A DNA stretch of 64,000 bases. It comes from Halictus rubicundus. Lineage: Eukaryota > Arthropoda > Insecta > Hymenoptera > Halictidae. The notes under the pieces were generated by a model, which saw nothing but the letters and a program-made list of their open reading frames with translations, had not been told where the DNA came from and did not search any database. Numbering within the stretch: the first letter of the stretch is position 1; every line of letters begins with the position of its first letter. The position numbers were made by a program, and so were the translations under genes. Below, one piece after another: positions 14,741 through 26,250 of the stretch. Location: the NCBI RefSeq assembly GCF_050948215.1, contig NC_135149.1, positions 11,079,001 through 11,143,000 of the forward strand, given 5' to 3'.

Positions 14741-15429
14741 CCGACCCTTCGGGGTGTGACGAGTCGATCAAACGTCGCCGACCGGATCCCCTTCTAACCC
14801 TGAAGAGATTGGATCTTCGTCACGTAGCGGAGGCCAGCGATAGCGATCGGACGGGGAACGAGGCTACGCGGCCTCGAAGACGACAACTGGCCCTGGCCCG
14901 ACACTTGACCTAACCCAAGCAGTCGAAGTTAGCGGAGGGGCTACAATACCCTGCAGACAAGCTGCGTTCGGGGTCGAGACGCGTTTCAGTTACCACACGG
15001 TCCACCGATCGATACTTGATCGACCTTAATGGGCTATGCTGATTGGTGGCTAGCGTCTGGAGACTGACTAAATGTTGCCTGGCTCTGTGATTGTTCCTTC
15101 GGCTGCATTATATCCGTCCAGAGACGACATCGGCATGAATGATCCTAATGGAACCGCCGCGGCGCGACGGCATGGAGTGAAGCGGCGCGATGGTCCGACC
15201 ACATTCTTCCACGACCGGCTGCCTCGCAATGCCACTGTCTAACTGTTGATCGAAACTCCATTGGACGGTAATTCACGGTGTCGGCGACGCGACGACGACG
15301 TCGTGCATGAAACTATCAAGGCAAAACATGGTAGTTTGGGCGCTGCGTCACTGAACACGGACGGAAATTCCAATAAGCGCCGCGTCAAAGACACAAACTC
15401 ATCATCAACCTCTTCCACGACAACGTCTC

Positions 15430-15447
15430 CATCTCCCTCTCCCTCTC

Positions 15448-15496
<49 letters not shown>

Positions 15497-15510
15497 TTCT
15501 CTCACCCTTT
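15430..15510 (+). repeat. (CT)n microsatellite with imperfect flanks
   Basis: CTCCCT repeats run into about 19 CT units (15452-15490) and a CT-rich tail. Confidence 0.95.
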
Positions 15511-15667
15511 CTGTCTGGCTTTCACTCTGGGGGAATTCCAAAATAACTAATTAAATATTCTACTTTCCTCATTAAGGAAAGTTTGATTATGCCGGCCGGG
15601 AGGAGGCCGCGGCCCGGGGAACTTGGTTCATCACTCGCGCGCAACCGACATAATAATTCTTGGCGAA

Positions 15668-15820
15668 ATGAAGAGGAAATCCGCGGAGACCGTGCGGCCA
15701 GTAAGTAACGGTCGGTGGGCGGCCGTCTTAATTTCTTCCGCCATCTTCCTTCTGCACGACGCCAGGGCCGTGCCCAACCACCGAGGGCCCCATCTACATC
15801 TTGTCTTTCATCTTATATGA
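15668..15820 (+). CDS. Possible 50-residue secreted or membrane micropeptide
   Basis: ATG at 15668 opens MKRKSAETVRP, then a hydrophobic stretch WAAVLISSAIFLL ending in HDARAVP, a plausible signal peptide and Ala-X-Ala cleavage site. A short tail rich in His and Leu precedes the TGA. A consensus-like splice donor (CCA|GTAAGT) sits right after the eleventh codon, so the region could instead be the first exon of something spliced. No homologue recognised. Confidence 0.14.
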   Translation: MKRKSAETVRPVSNGRWAAVLISSAIFLLHDARAVPNHRGPHLHLVFHLI

Positions 15821-16209
15821 GGTTAATTACATTTTTATGAGACTCCATCCCTCTTATTTAACGATTCTCCGTTACAGCCACCGCGTTTCACCGCGAGCTC
15901 GTCGGGAGGAGAACACTTCTCCCATGAACTATACCTCCTTTCAACCCTTTCTTCCACGTTGTATCGTTGCCTGATTCATTTTTCGCCTCAACACAGCTTT
16001 TTCGTCAGCTCTGCCATTCTCCTTCATTCTTTTTCGACCACTCCTTTGTAACCTAAATGTACTCTTCCTCCATGAAATCCACGGAGGATTTTCCACCTTA
16101 TTTTCAACGTGCAAGGAATATCCTTCCTTCGATCAACCAGTTTCCAACTAAAATGTATTTCTTTACCTATGAGTTATTAGTGGAATTAATGGTAGAATTC
16201 TCGGTGAAC

Positions 16210-16650
16210 GTCTTAGATATTCGATCAAGTAGAACTGGTCAGCCTTAGACAGGACAATTTTGTATTATCGATGGTAGAAGCTTACATCAACTACTTCTAA
16301 GTGTGTTCCACAGAGGAGAAGCTTTATTAATAGGCCTGGCTTTGACCAGACAAATAAAATATCGAACCCTTTTGATCAAATCATGAAAAATAGGCACTCC
16401 TATGGTAGAAATAACTAGAATAGGACTTCCTATGTTCTAACCAAGTGGAATAGAACTCTGTGTAGTTCGTCCAAGTAGAATAGCACAGTATATAGCGAGC
16501 CCGAATAAAACAGAACGTTCTACATCCCAGACGAAGTGTACGGTCTGTCCAACTAGTATAGATCTATGGCAAGCCACAGACGAGCAGAACGAGCCATGGT
16601 CACACCAAGTGGAATAGGATGGTCTACGATCAGACCAAGTGAAATAAATG
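16210..16650 (+). repeat. Degenerate array of short AAGTAGAATAG units
   Basis: AAGTGGAATAGAAC, AAGTAGAATAGCAC, AACTAGTATAGATC and AAGTGGAATAGGAT recur at irregular 40-60 base steps. The words GGTAGAAGCTTAC and AGAAGCTTTATT are shared with 29550-29730. Confidence 0.55.
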
Positions 16651-18299
16651 AGAATGATTTTACTGCTACCAGTTTGGATCGTGAAAAGGCGGAATTTCGA
16701 CGAGAAGTACAAGTTAAAGAGCAAAGGTGTTACGATTTTCATTTCCTTCCTCGAAGAGTGATTTCCCGAATCACGGTTAAAGTGGAATCGACAGATGGCC
16801 ATCCTCTTTTTATTTCAACCCGGCGGTCGAACCGTTCGGAAATACGTTCGACATACAGCGTGGAGTACAGGCGAGATGTGGAATACTTGTATGAAATATT
16901 CGCAGTAATATTATTATTATTATAAGATATTCAATACTAATATGTATCTTATAACAGATCAAATTAAACCCACGCCTAGACCTAACACAATTTTTAGTGT
17001 GAGGGAATTTCTACGCGAGCAATTATTCGTGTTCGCATTTTTCTTGTGCGATTATATAACCGGTGAGCAGATTTCTGTACGAATTGTCGTGTACTCTTTT
17101 GTCTGCTTCGGAGCTCCACGCTTTTTTCTTGCAAATACATCAGAAAGACATTTCCGTCACATTTGGAATATTGAATCTGGCGAGTAATGAGCTGTGGAGC
17201 ACGTTCAAAGGGTATTTATTAAACAAATTGGTTCATTCGATAAGCGAATCGATATTACTCGCGGGAACACAGCCGAGCCGGCGCGGTACGGCGGCGGAAC
17301 GGCGAAATTAACGATTACATATTTTATCCGTGAATGACACTCGTCAATGGGACGAGAGGCGGGGTTTTCACGGCCAATGATTTTTATTGCTTCACGGCTC
17401 GGGGGAATCGAATGAAGTTGCCGGCTCATTGGTCCGATCGATGACACTCCTTTATGGCGGGCCGGCTTTGTCGCGAACTTTTGTAAGCAAATCGATTCAG
17501 CCGGTGAAAGACTCGAACCCTGCGTCGGACTGGTCGGCTTTGCATAAACGTTCCAGGCCCCGGCACAGTGGAACCACGGAGAAACCTGGGAAACGTTGAC
17601 CGCAGCCTGATCGAATCACCGATGTATGAAATTCTACAAACGACCGCAAGAAAATTCGAGACACAGCTGCGTCGATCGTCCAATTATCGGCCAAGAGAAT
17701 CGAAGATCGTCGTTAGGGGACGCGACGAAATTTCGCCCAGCGAAATATTCACGGAACCATTAGTAAACATTTCTTCCTTTTTCACGTTGCCCGTCATCCT
17801 CACGGCAGTACGGGGAGCCAGGCGGGAATGATAAAAACGGCCTTGGATTACTTTAAGGATATTCCGTCTAATCGTATAAATCTTGGCGGAACGGCGCTCG
17901 ACTAACGAGTAACCCGATATCCGTTCTGGGATCTAGTGTCTGGTCTCGTCGTTGGATCCATGATTCAATAAGGAGTAGTCTGTCCACCTTCCCCGTTCCC
18001 GAACCCCGACCACTATCCACCGTCGGCAACTTTGTTTAAGTCCCACAGGGTCGGCCGCGATAACCTTTCGGATAAGATACTTCCATCGAATAAGTATTTC
18101 ACCCACGACCGGACGATAAGGACCGTCCCTTCCGCTCTTACTTCTTACCTAAAGCCGGCCAATAAATCGCATTAAACGCGAGACACTCGGAGGTACCTTC
18201 GTCATTGTACCGCTAATTCGCTGAGACGGTGTCTTCGCACTTGCAGACTCTGTTGAAAAAAAAAATGTCCAATCTGCTCTGGCACAACTTCACATATAT

Positions 18300-18620
18300 C
18301 GTAGGCATTTATGATTCTGTCTGACTTGCATTAGGTCTAGGACAATCCTAGTTAGGTTTCGGACAGTTCAAAGTAGGTTTGAAACCGGCATGTCGCAGCC
18401 CCTTTGAGTGGGTTTGGTTAGGTTCGAGACACTCTAGGTACAATCTAAAATAATTTGAATGAGTTTGATTAAATCCCAGAAATTATGAGCGTGGTCGTGA
18501 CCGATAGAAATGAGTCTGATTAGGTTTGAAACAGTCTAGGTAAGGTCTGTGTGGGTCCGACGAGGTTTGAGACAGTCTAGATCAGTGTGAGTGGGTCTGA
18601 GAGAGCTCTGTGCGTCCTGA
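18300..18620 (+). repeat. Degenerate repeat of TTAGGTTTGAGACAGTCTAGG units
   Basis: Six or more decayed copies of a roughly 40-60 base unit built from GTGGGTCTGATTAGGTTTGA and ACAGTCTAGG. The TTAGG words resemble insect telomere repeats but are spaced within a longer unit, so this is not an interstitial telomere. Confidence 0.6.
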
Positions 18621-19403
18621 ATGAGCCCATTTAAGCCAGTGTACGTAACAATTAGGTATTACGTTGTTTCCGCTCGAATGTGAACGAATATATCGAAAAA
18701 TCTCTCATTTGCAGTATTCAGTAAATATTCCGCCGTACAACCGTGCCCGCGGTGTGCGATAACTGCGCGGAATAGCAAGTCGCTGAAACTCCGCGCGACT
18801 GTAAAAAGTAATTTCCCGAAAATGGCGGATCTCGGGCGCGACTGCTAAACACGATATTTGATCAACGCTCGTGCGCAATTAGCTGCGCGATCGTAAACAG
18901 GATTTGCCTCTGTGCAGTTTATCCGGGGCCATTTTAATTTCGTGCCATTACCGGTATTTCATTTTCTCATTACGCCCACTGCAGTGCTGATTAAATTATG
19001 AGTGCGCGTTCCGCGTTCGTGGAAACAGTGGCGTTCGCTGAATTTCGCTCGGAGGACGGGGACAGAAAAATGTCGGAACATCGGGAACGAGGGGAACGGG
19101 ACTGTACAAAGAGCCGCGTGGAAACAAAAGAAACACCGAGAGAGAAAAAACAATGGAATAAGGCGAATGGAAAGGAAAAGAAAGAGAGGAGAAGGAAAGA
19201 GAGAGAGGGGGGAGAACGAACGAATTGAGAATCGCGGAGGGAATAGAAACAGAGATCCGCCGACAATGGCGACGAAGGGTAAGATAAACTAGAATTATCT
19301 AAGGAGAAAGGGGGAAAGTTAGAAGCGGAATAGAAGGGAGATCAAAGAGATTGTAGTGCGGTCGGTGGGCGGACGATGTGGATGAAAGGGAGAAGGATAG
19401 GGA

Positions 19404-19404
19404 C

Positions 19405-19438
<34 letters not shown>

Positions 19439-19660
19439 CGCGGAGAGTGGTGCACATCGGTGGATGTACGTTTCCCGAGTGTCATCGGGGCGGCGGAGAT
19501 TTAAATTGTGCCGGCAACAAAATGGAAATGAGGGTTGTAGAATGGAAAATGGAAGGCGGTATAAAATAGAGAGAGGGTCGAGCTCTCTCTCTTCCTCTTC
19601 CTCTCTTTCTCTCTCACCCTATTTCTCTCTATCTCTCTCTCTCTCTTTCTCTTTCTCTCT
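19404..19660 (+). repeat. (GA)n followed by opposing (CT)n tract
   Basis: About 13 AG units at 19404-19430 are followed 150 bases later by an 80-base CT-rich tract (19577-19660). The region from 19060 to 19430 is strongly purine-rich on the plus strand. Confidence 0.9.
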
Positions 19661-20259
19661 TGAGGGGTGGTACAACGGTCGGCGTTGCCCGCAGGACTCA
19701 CCTCCGCGGCGAATAATAGTCGGCGGATGCGGCTGTTGTTCCATTTTTGAGTTCGCAGCCATTCGTGTGCCCTTGTTTACGCGGCCGTTCGCCTTTCTCC
19801 CTCGACAACCGGCGGAACGGAAAGGACGGAGAGAAAAGAGAGAGAGCAAGAGAGACAGACACGAGGGAGAGAGCCACCGTCTGCGAGACGTAGCTCTCGC
19901 ACGCGTACCAACGCGAAACGGAACGGAACGGAACTGGAAACGGATATGCGGTACACGTGCACACACGCACCAATTCCGGGGGAATATGTTTCAACCTGGC
20001 TGATGAATATTCACGCAAATAAGGCGGCGTTCTAACGAGAGCCAGGTTAATGTAAATCCGGTGCAGGTGTAGCCGCCCCGAGAATATGTATGGACTCTGT
20101 GTTCAAAAGTACTGGCTCCACTCGATACTCTAAACCAACCCGTTTACAACAGGCTAATTCTATCACGGCCTGCAAAACGTTTCCCTTGACAATCGTACAA
20201 CCCTCGAGCAGAAAGAAAGTAAGTATAATTACTTCGTCGAGCAGAAAGTACGTAAAAAT

Positions 20260-20810
20260 TTCGAAATCTCTGGAAGGACATTAGGCTCCTGGAAGTGTCT
20301 GTCAATAACCATTGAAGGATCTTACAAACGCACAAATGGATTCACTGGTTTCTGGGATCCTTAAAGCGAGCAACACATTTTTCCACTCGATCGGTAAGAA
20401 TAATAATAATAAATCAAATTTCATGAATATTCGCCTGCTCGGAAATAAATGGAAATATTTCTTGTGGCAACCCAGAGAATGAAGCCCATTTTGAAATCCC
20501 TAACAGTACACTAGGCTCTCAGAAGGCTCCATTCTACCTTCCAATAACCACCGAAGGATCTCACATAAACAATCACAGACTTCCAACTTCCTTAATAGGT
20601 TGAAAGGAGAACTGAGCTCATTGAGAAGACCTCCGCGTCCCTGGAAGGAGCCATTCTTCTTTCGAATAATCTGGAAAGAGTCGTAAATAAACGGAAACAT
20701 ACTTCGAAGTACCTCAAGGATTCCTACAGAGACAAATCTCATTCAGAAGTACCAGGGAGACTACTAGGACCTATTCTTCTATGCAATAGACAGTGAAGGG
20801 TCACTGGAAA
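20260..20810 (+). repeat. Degenerate ~115-base tandem array
   Basis: Units near 20270, 20505, 20620 and 20745 each carry an ACTAGGCTC/GGAAG word, CCATTCTTCTTTC, AATAACC then GAAGGATCT. Heavily diverged. Confidence 0.55.
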
Positions 20811-21044
20811 GCGTCGGAGAGACAAAAGTATTTCCTTAAAATTTTCTTTCCTCAAACATTGAAGTTACCTTCATTTCAATATAGAAATAATTCTTACATT
20901 ATCGATCCTTCTATTTTCTCCATTGAACGGAGACGGATAATTGTAAAGTGCGATTCACAGATCCTCGAACAATTTATCGTACACATTCCTCCAAACGAGG
21001 AACCATTTCGTTCGTGTCAGAATGCTTTCCTCGATTCTCACTCC

Positions 21045-21284
21045 TTAACCCTCCGACTCCGGCGAGTTCTATGCCGGAGTCAATTCTGACCCACGCCGAT
21101 ATTTCACTACAGTTTTCTTTCGATATAAGGCGATGCCTCGGGGACCGATGATCGTCGTATTTCGATTGAAGAAGAAGGGATAGCGATTTTCTTATTTCAA
21201 ATAAAAAGTGTCGTCTTGTATCTGAATAATATTGTACATATCGACGGTCAGCAATGACTCCGGCGTAGCAGACAGAGGGGTTAA
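21045..21284. mobile_element. TTAA-bounded miniature element (piggyBac-like ends), CTCCGG type, copy A
   Basis: 240 bases between two TTAA words, with left end TTAACCCTCCGACTCCGGCG and right end AGACAGAGGGGTTAA. Subterminal inverse repeats contain GACTCCGGC, present twice at the left and once at the right. The TTAA target and CCCT ends are those of the piggyBac superfamily. No transposase is inside. Confidence 0.78.
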
Positions 21285-22539
21285 CAGGCTGAAACTTCGT
21301 AGCGTCTAAAGTGCCGGTCGACTCGAATGTTTCTAATTTTTCCAACATTGTCCGCTCGAGTTTTCCGGAAACAGCGTCGCCGGCAAGAAGCGTTTGGACG
21401 CGACCGGTGGAAATACCGCGAGCGAGGAAGATCGAAGCGACGAGCGGTGTTAATTCAATTCCAGAATTCAATTAAGCGGGTTTCCTGTCTCGCCGAGGCC
21501 GCCATTATATTTCTTTTCCGACGCGTTCCTGGCAGGCAACTGGAACGCAAACCGGCCCGATAAAACGCAAATGGTTTCACTCGGACCGGGGGGATCGGAG
21601 AACGACGACGACAACGACGACGGCGACGCCGTTTTCGCTGGAATCGCAGTTCTCGCAGAGGCAACGCCTCGTCGAAATGGATTTAAAAAATAATACTCGG
21701 AAAACGGACGGGCCGCGGGCCGGATATATCGTTTGTTTCCGCCGCGGAGTGGAGTGCCCAAGAGCGCTGCAGCCGACGCTTGAAGGAGATATAAAGATCC
21801 CGGGCAGCATAGAATTCGCGATTTTCTTCCGCGCAGATGGTACGAAATGATCCTTTTCACTCCGCGTTATATACTGCAGCCACTCCTCGTTTCCCTTGTC
21901 CGCGTCGAAAAAATCTGGACAGGGCATATTTCGTTGTCGAACTACGAGCCCCGTAGATTTCCGCATGTGCAATTTCACCCCACGGCAATTCTCTGCTTGT
22001 CGTTCGTATTACCGAGAACGGGGACATTTTCGATGCTGATTGTTCGACGCGACGCGACGCTTCGAGGATATTCCTTGACTAGGTATGATCGAATTCGATC
22101 GTCTAGAGGAAAGTAATTCGCGTCGTTTCGCTCGGGAGGGTGTGGTTCTCCGACCCTAATTTAACCCAGTGACCGCTGCGGTTGTAGTCTCCTTGCTCTT
22201 TACCTGTAACTTTTATTGTACCGTGATCAGGTAGGAATCTGCCTTACGCGGTGAACAATCGATCTTTGTGTTCCCGGAGTTTCCATGAGAGGGCACATGA
22301 CGTCAGAGTACCCGGAGTCGAAAAACCACTCCACTCTAAATACTTTAGATAGTCTGAATTACGATTCACAGGCTCTCTCTTGCAGGGGAGTGTCTGTTTA
22401 GTTCTGAGTCTTGAGCACTGAACTCTGGTTAATTTAAAAGTCAAATCTATTTTGCCCTGGAATTGTAAGGGAATGGGGTTAACGCTAGATTGCGGGAACC
22501 AGTCAATTTGACTCATTTAGGATTTTATTGCTATATATA

Positions 22540-22939
22540 CAGGGTCATCCGTTTTTAAACGGCCAAACGTCAACCAGCTATAGAGGACCCCAAATGAAAC
22601 AACTTTCACCTCTAACACTTTTTTTGAATCGGTCTTGATTTTTAGATAATTGCAAAAACCCGTCATTTTTTGCGTTCACTTCAGATTAAATATATTAGGA
22701 CTGCAATTATGTATCTTGATGATTTTTCCTTTGTTTGGTTTAAAATAAATAGGGACATCTTTTTTATTAAGTCAACTTTTTTGTATGACCTTTGGATCTT
22801 GGTTTTTTTGGCATGGAGCACGCCGTGGAGACTGAATGAAATAACTTCGAATCAAAAAAAGTTTTAGGGGTGAAAGTTGTTCCATTTGGGGTCCTCTATA
22901 GCTGGTTGACGTTTGGCCGTTTAGAAACGGATGACCCTG
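22540..22939. mobile_element. TA-flanked miniature inverted-repeat element, CAGGGT family, copy 1
   Basis: A 400-base element bounded by TA on both sides. The ends are CAGGGTCATCCG and its inverse CGGATGACCCTG. The terminal inverted repeats are about 90 bases and nearly identical (22540-22630 and 22850-22939). The interior is AT-rich with no transposase frame. TA target site and CAGGG termini suggest a Tc1/mariner-type non-autonomous element; the family assignment is inference. Confidence 0.9.
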
Positions 22940-25532
22940 TATAGAAAAACGTAAATAATTTCTTCTGAAACATATGTTGCTTTTTCATAGAATTATGGAG
23001 GAGGTATCTGATCGTTATCATACACCACCAATCTATCAGAGGGAATCACTAACTAACCAGACACTTCCTTTTTCATCCGGCAATTTAGTGTTAAGAAGAT
23101 TGGGTTTGACTGCGTAAATTGAAACATTTGGAAAAACATCCATGGTGTAAAAGGATCTAATGTCAAAAGATCGAGTCCGTCGATTGTCACTTTTTAGGGG
23201 TGGCTACCCGGACTTGAGAGACAGAGATTTCACTCGTAGTACGTGGATAGTCAAGAATATCGCGAATCAATGGAACGTCCTCGAGGACGATGGGCTTTGC
23301 ATAAGAACGGGTCCGATAATCTGGTCTACCATCGGTGGCGCGTTTACGGTGCGACTTCCGTGGGCCAGCAATCTGCTTCCATTTCCTCGACGGACGTCAC
23401 CGACACCCTGGAGATTCGTGTTCGAAAGTAAATGCGCCCTCTTCGCCCTTCCTCCAGGCCGCTTAGTTAGTCGGAGAGCCGCTGCGATCCTAAGGGTGCT
23501 CGCAATTCCATCGTTTCTGGCTCCTGAAAGGAGAGAGAGGAAGCAGAGAGAGAGAGGAAGAGAGAGAGAGACTAGCAACCCCTTCCGACCAGACCAATAG
23601 CCGGACTCTCGCAAATAGGCTCTTGTCCGACCACCGTCGGGCTCTAATTCCCAGGGATTTTGAAATGTGATACGTAGGAAATCGGCGCACCGCTAATACC
23701 TTATGCCTCTCGTTTACAAAGGACCGCGCGGAATTCATTGGGAAACTTGAAGATACAGCGCTATTGTCCAGACCTGACGCGGGTAATCGGCTATTCCATT
23801 CGGGAATTGATAGGTAAAAGGATTCCTGGAAGGTCATTTGGTACCCGGCCGCTGTTATTAATCGTATAAATGCGCAACGTCGTTCACTTCTCCTGGAATC
23901 CCTTCCCCCAAACATCCACGGCGACCTTGTTACGACTCCAGCTTCCTTAATCGTTTAAGGACAGACTAATTCGAGTTAATTTAACACCGATGCTGAGCGC
24001 AATCTCGTCTCGCCTAACTTATTCCCTGCGACTATTTCTGCCCCGAAGTGCAGACAAGGACTCAACCGTTTTCTATGTACTAAATCCTTGCACAGTTCTT
24101 TATTCTTCTACGATGGCGCTCTAATTTGATACAGAGGCTGTCCCCTTTATCTCGGAGAATTGAAATCACTCGTGAGGAAAGATTCTTCAGTCGAAAAAAT
24201 GGTCAAAGAAAAATTGTTTGTTTATGTGTATCCTTTAATGGCGTTGAATTCTGAGACTTCCATATTATTTATTGTTATAACATAGAAGATTACCGGTGAA
24301 TCAAATTGCGCAAGTCTAAATGGCTGTTAAACATAAATTGAACTTTTCAGTGAAACCACACCGAAATCACATGAAAACAGTGAAAATCAATTTTTCCTCC
24401 CTCTGTCCCATAATAATGCATAAGAATGCAGCTGTAAGTTATGTTCTAGCGCAAAATTGCGAAGCCTTCAGTCAATATCAATATTTCATGACATCTGTCA
24501 TTTGTTTTGACACATCTTTCAATTTTTAAGCTAACCTAATTATTACGAATAATTAACTATTTTTCTAATTTCATCCGCTGATTGAAATCAATTGTTTTAT
24601 TTCAGTTGAATATCAACCCGGTGTAAAAGTAAGATAAAAAAAGAGAGTTCCAACGGTGGTTCCAACAATTTTAAGCTCACGCATATAGGGAAAGCAAAGC
24701 TCCGGGATCCTACCTACAAGTTTTAAATGCAGCAACGAAATTTTTTAAAAAACCAGAAACAATCTGAACACTCAAAATAAAGATTAAGAGTAATATTTTT
24801 AATTTATTGTTTAATTTAATCTAGGGTTTTGATAATAAATGTTGCGTTCTATATGTGTTTTCTCTTGCTACTACTATTATGGGACAAATTAAATTCATCA
24901 ACTGCTACTATTCTTAAGGACAAATGAATGTGATTTATCAAGACAAAGAAACGCACGGATCATACGCGGGTTAATATATTTCTATTCGGGGACCGCAATA
25001 ATACTCGGACTTGATGCGATTATATGATTCAACTTTTATGGCCGGCAGCACGCATATGTAGCGTATGAATAAGTTACTCGGTATAATACCCTTTTTCGGT
25101 ATTGTATCCGCGTTTCCACGGACACGTCGCGCGGTGAATAATGTATAAACTAATTCTCAAAGTCTCGGCAGAATGTCAATAAAATACCGACGTTATTTAA
25201 AATTGAAGTGTGCATTTTTGTTTTCGCATTTTCGCGTTTTCCGTTTTCATAACGTGAAAACTGGATTGGGACTTTTTCGGATTTGTCGGAGACCGGATCC
25301 TTTCAAATATACAACATTTAATTTCGATTCGTGATTTAAACATGGTTGCACCGGTGCGCCAATGGCAGTGCTCTCGAGAAACATATTGTACAACCCATAA
25401 ATTTCTTCAAAATCATTTCTTTAAAACCAAATTCCACTTACCGATCCTACGAACATGCCTACACCAGCGAAGATGATTTTAACAACCTCGTCCTCTTCAT
25501 CCTGATGCTCAGAAGCATAGATCGTCTACATC
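22940..25532. other. Gene-free stretch
   Basis: Contains a short GA-rich stretch at 23525-23572 and AT-rich sequence from 24.2 kb onward. No exon recognised. Confidence 0.55.
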
Positions 25533-25857
25533 TCGATAGTTTATCCAAAGAAAATGCTTTATGTCAATTTTCAACCCTATATGTCGACATGGGGGGGGGG
25601 GGTAGTGATGGAGTGACAAAGAAAATCAGGGTTTTCCGTAATTTCTCTTATTCTGTTCAATTGAAAATTCTGAAAAAAATCAGGCATATTTTAACTATTA
25701 GAATGCACATCCATGAATTTTTTCAGAATTTTCGATTGAAGGGGAGAAGAGAAATTATGGAAAAACCTGATTTTCTTTGTCGCTCCATTACTACCCCCCA
25801 TGTCGACATAAAGGGTCGACAATTGTCACAAAGTGTTTTCTTTGGATAAGCTATCGA
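25533..25857. mobile_element. Foldback element with a G homopolymer
   Basis: Two inverse arms of about 150 bases (25533-25686 and 25712-25857) run from TCGATAGTTTATCCAAAG to the mirror CTTTGGATAAGCTATCGA, with almost no loop. Both arms carry TGTCGACAT next to a G run (12 G on the left at 25591-25602, a shorter C run on the right). The plus-strand open frame through it is an artefact of the palindrome. Confidence 0.85.
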
Positions 25858-26071
25858 ATGGCCCATTGCAAATTTCATTTACTTTGGGGGCATTTTTGAC
25901 TTCCTTATCCGCTACAGCCTTTAGTCTGTGAAGAAAAGCTCCTGTGTGGTGCAAATTTTGTGATTTTTAAAGTATTTAAATCAGGAACAAAATGGAAACA
26001 ACCTCTTGGAACCTAGCAAATCGACAGTTGCGTAGAAAGAGGCGTAGACCGAAGCCATATCGTCGTTAACG

Positions 26072-26250
26072 ACTAAACTGCGGATCTTTAGGCAAAATAA
26101 AAATTGCAAGAAGCAAGTATTAAACAGAAATGTATTTCTTCTTTGCGAAGCTGGGAAGAATACAATGATACCCTTTAATTCCTCTACTTTTTACTATACC
26201 GTATTTCGCGCTCCAATATTGTCATGAACGCATAAAATCCGCAGTGCATT
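26072..26250. mobile_element. Miniature element with ACTAGACTGCGG-type ends, copy 2
   Basis: Left end ACTAAACTGCGGATC and right end AAAATCCGCAGTGCATT. The internal words GCAAAATAAAAATTGC and GTATTAAACAGAAATG recur near 8560 and 56190, marking a dispersed family. Confidence 0.65.

Noticed and set aside
22161..22482. Another TTAACCC...GGGGTTAA pair
   Set aside because: Only the first seven bases are inverse; beyond that the ends do not match, so it may be chance.
25346..25849. Plus-strand open frame of 167 codons
   Set aside because: Most of it is the foldback element read through both arms.
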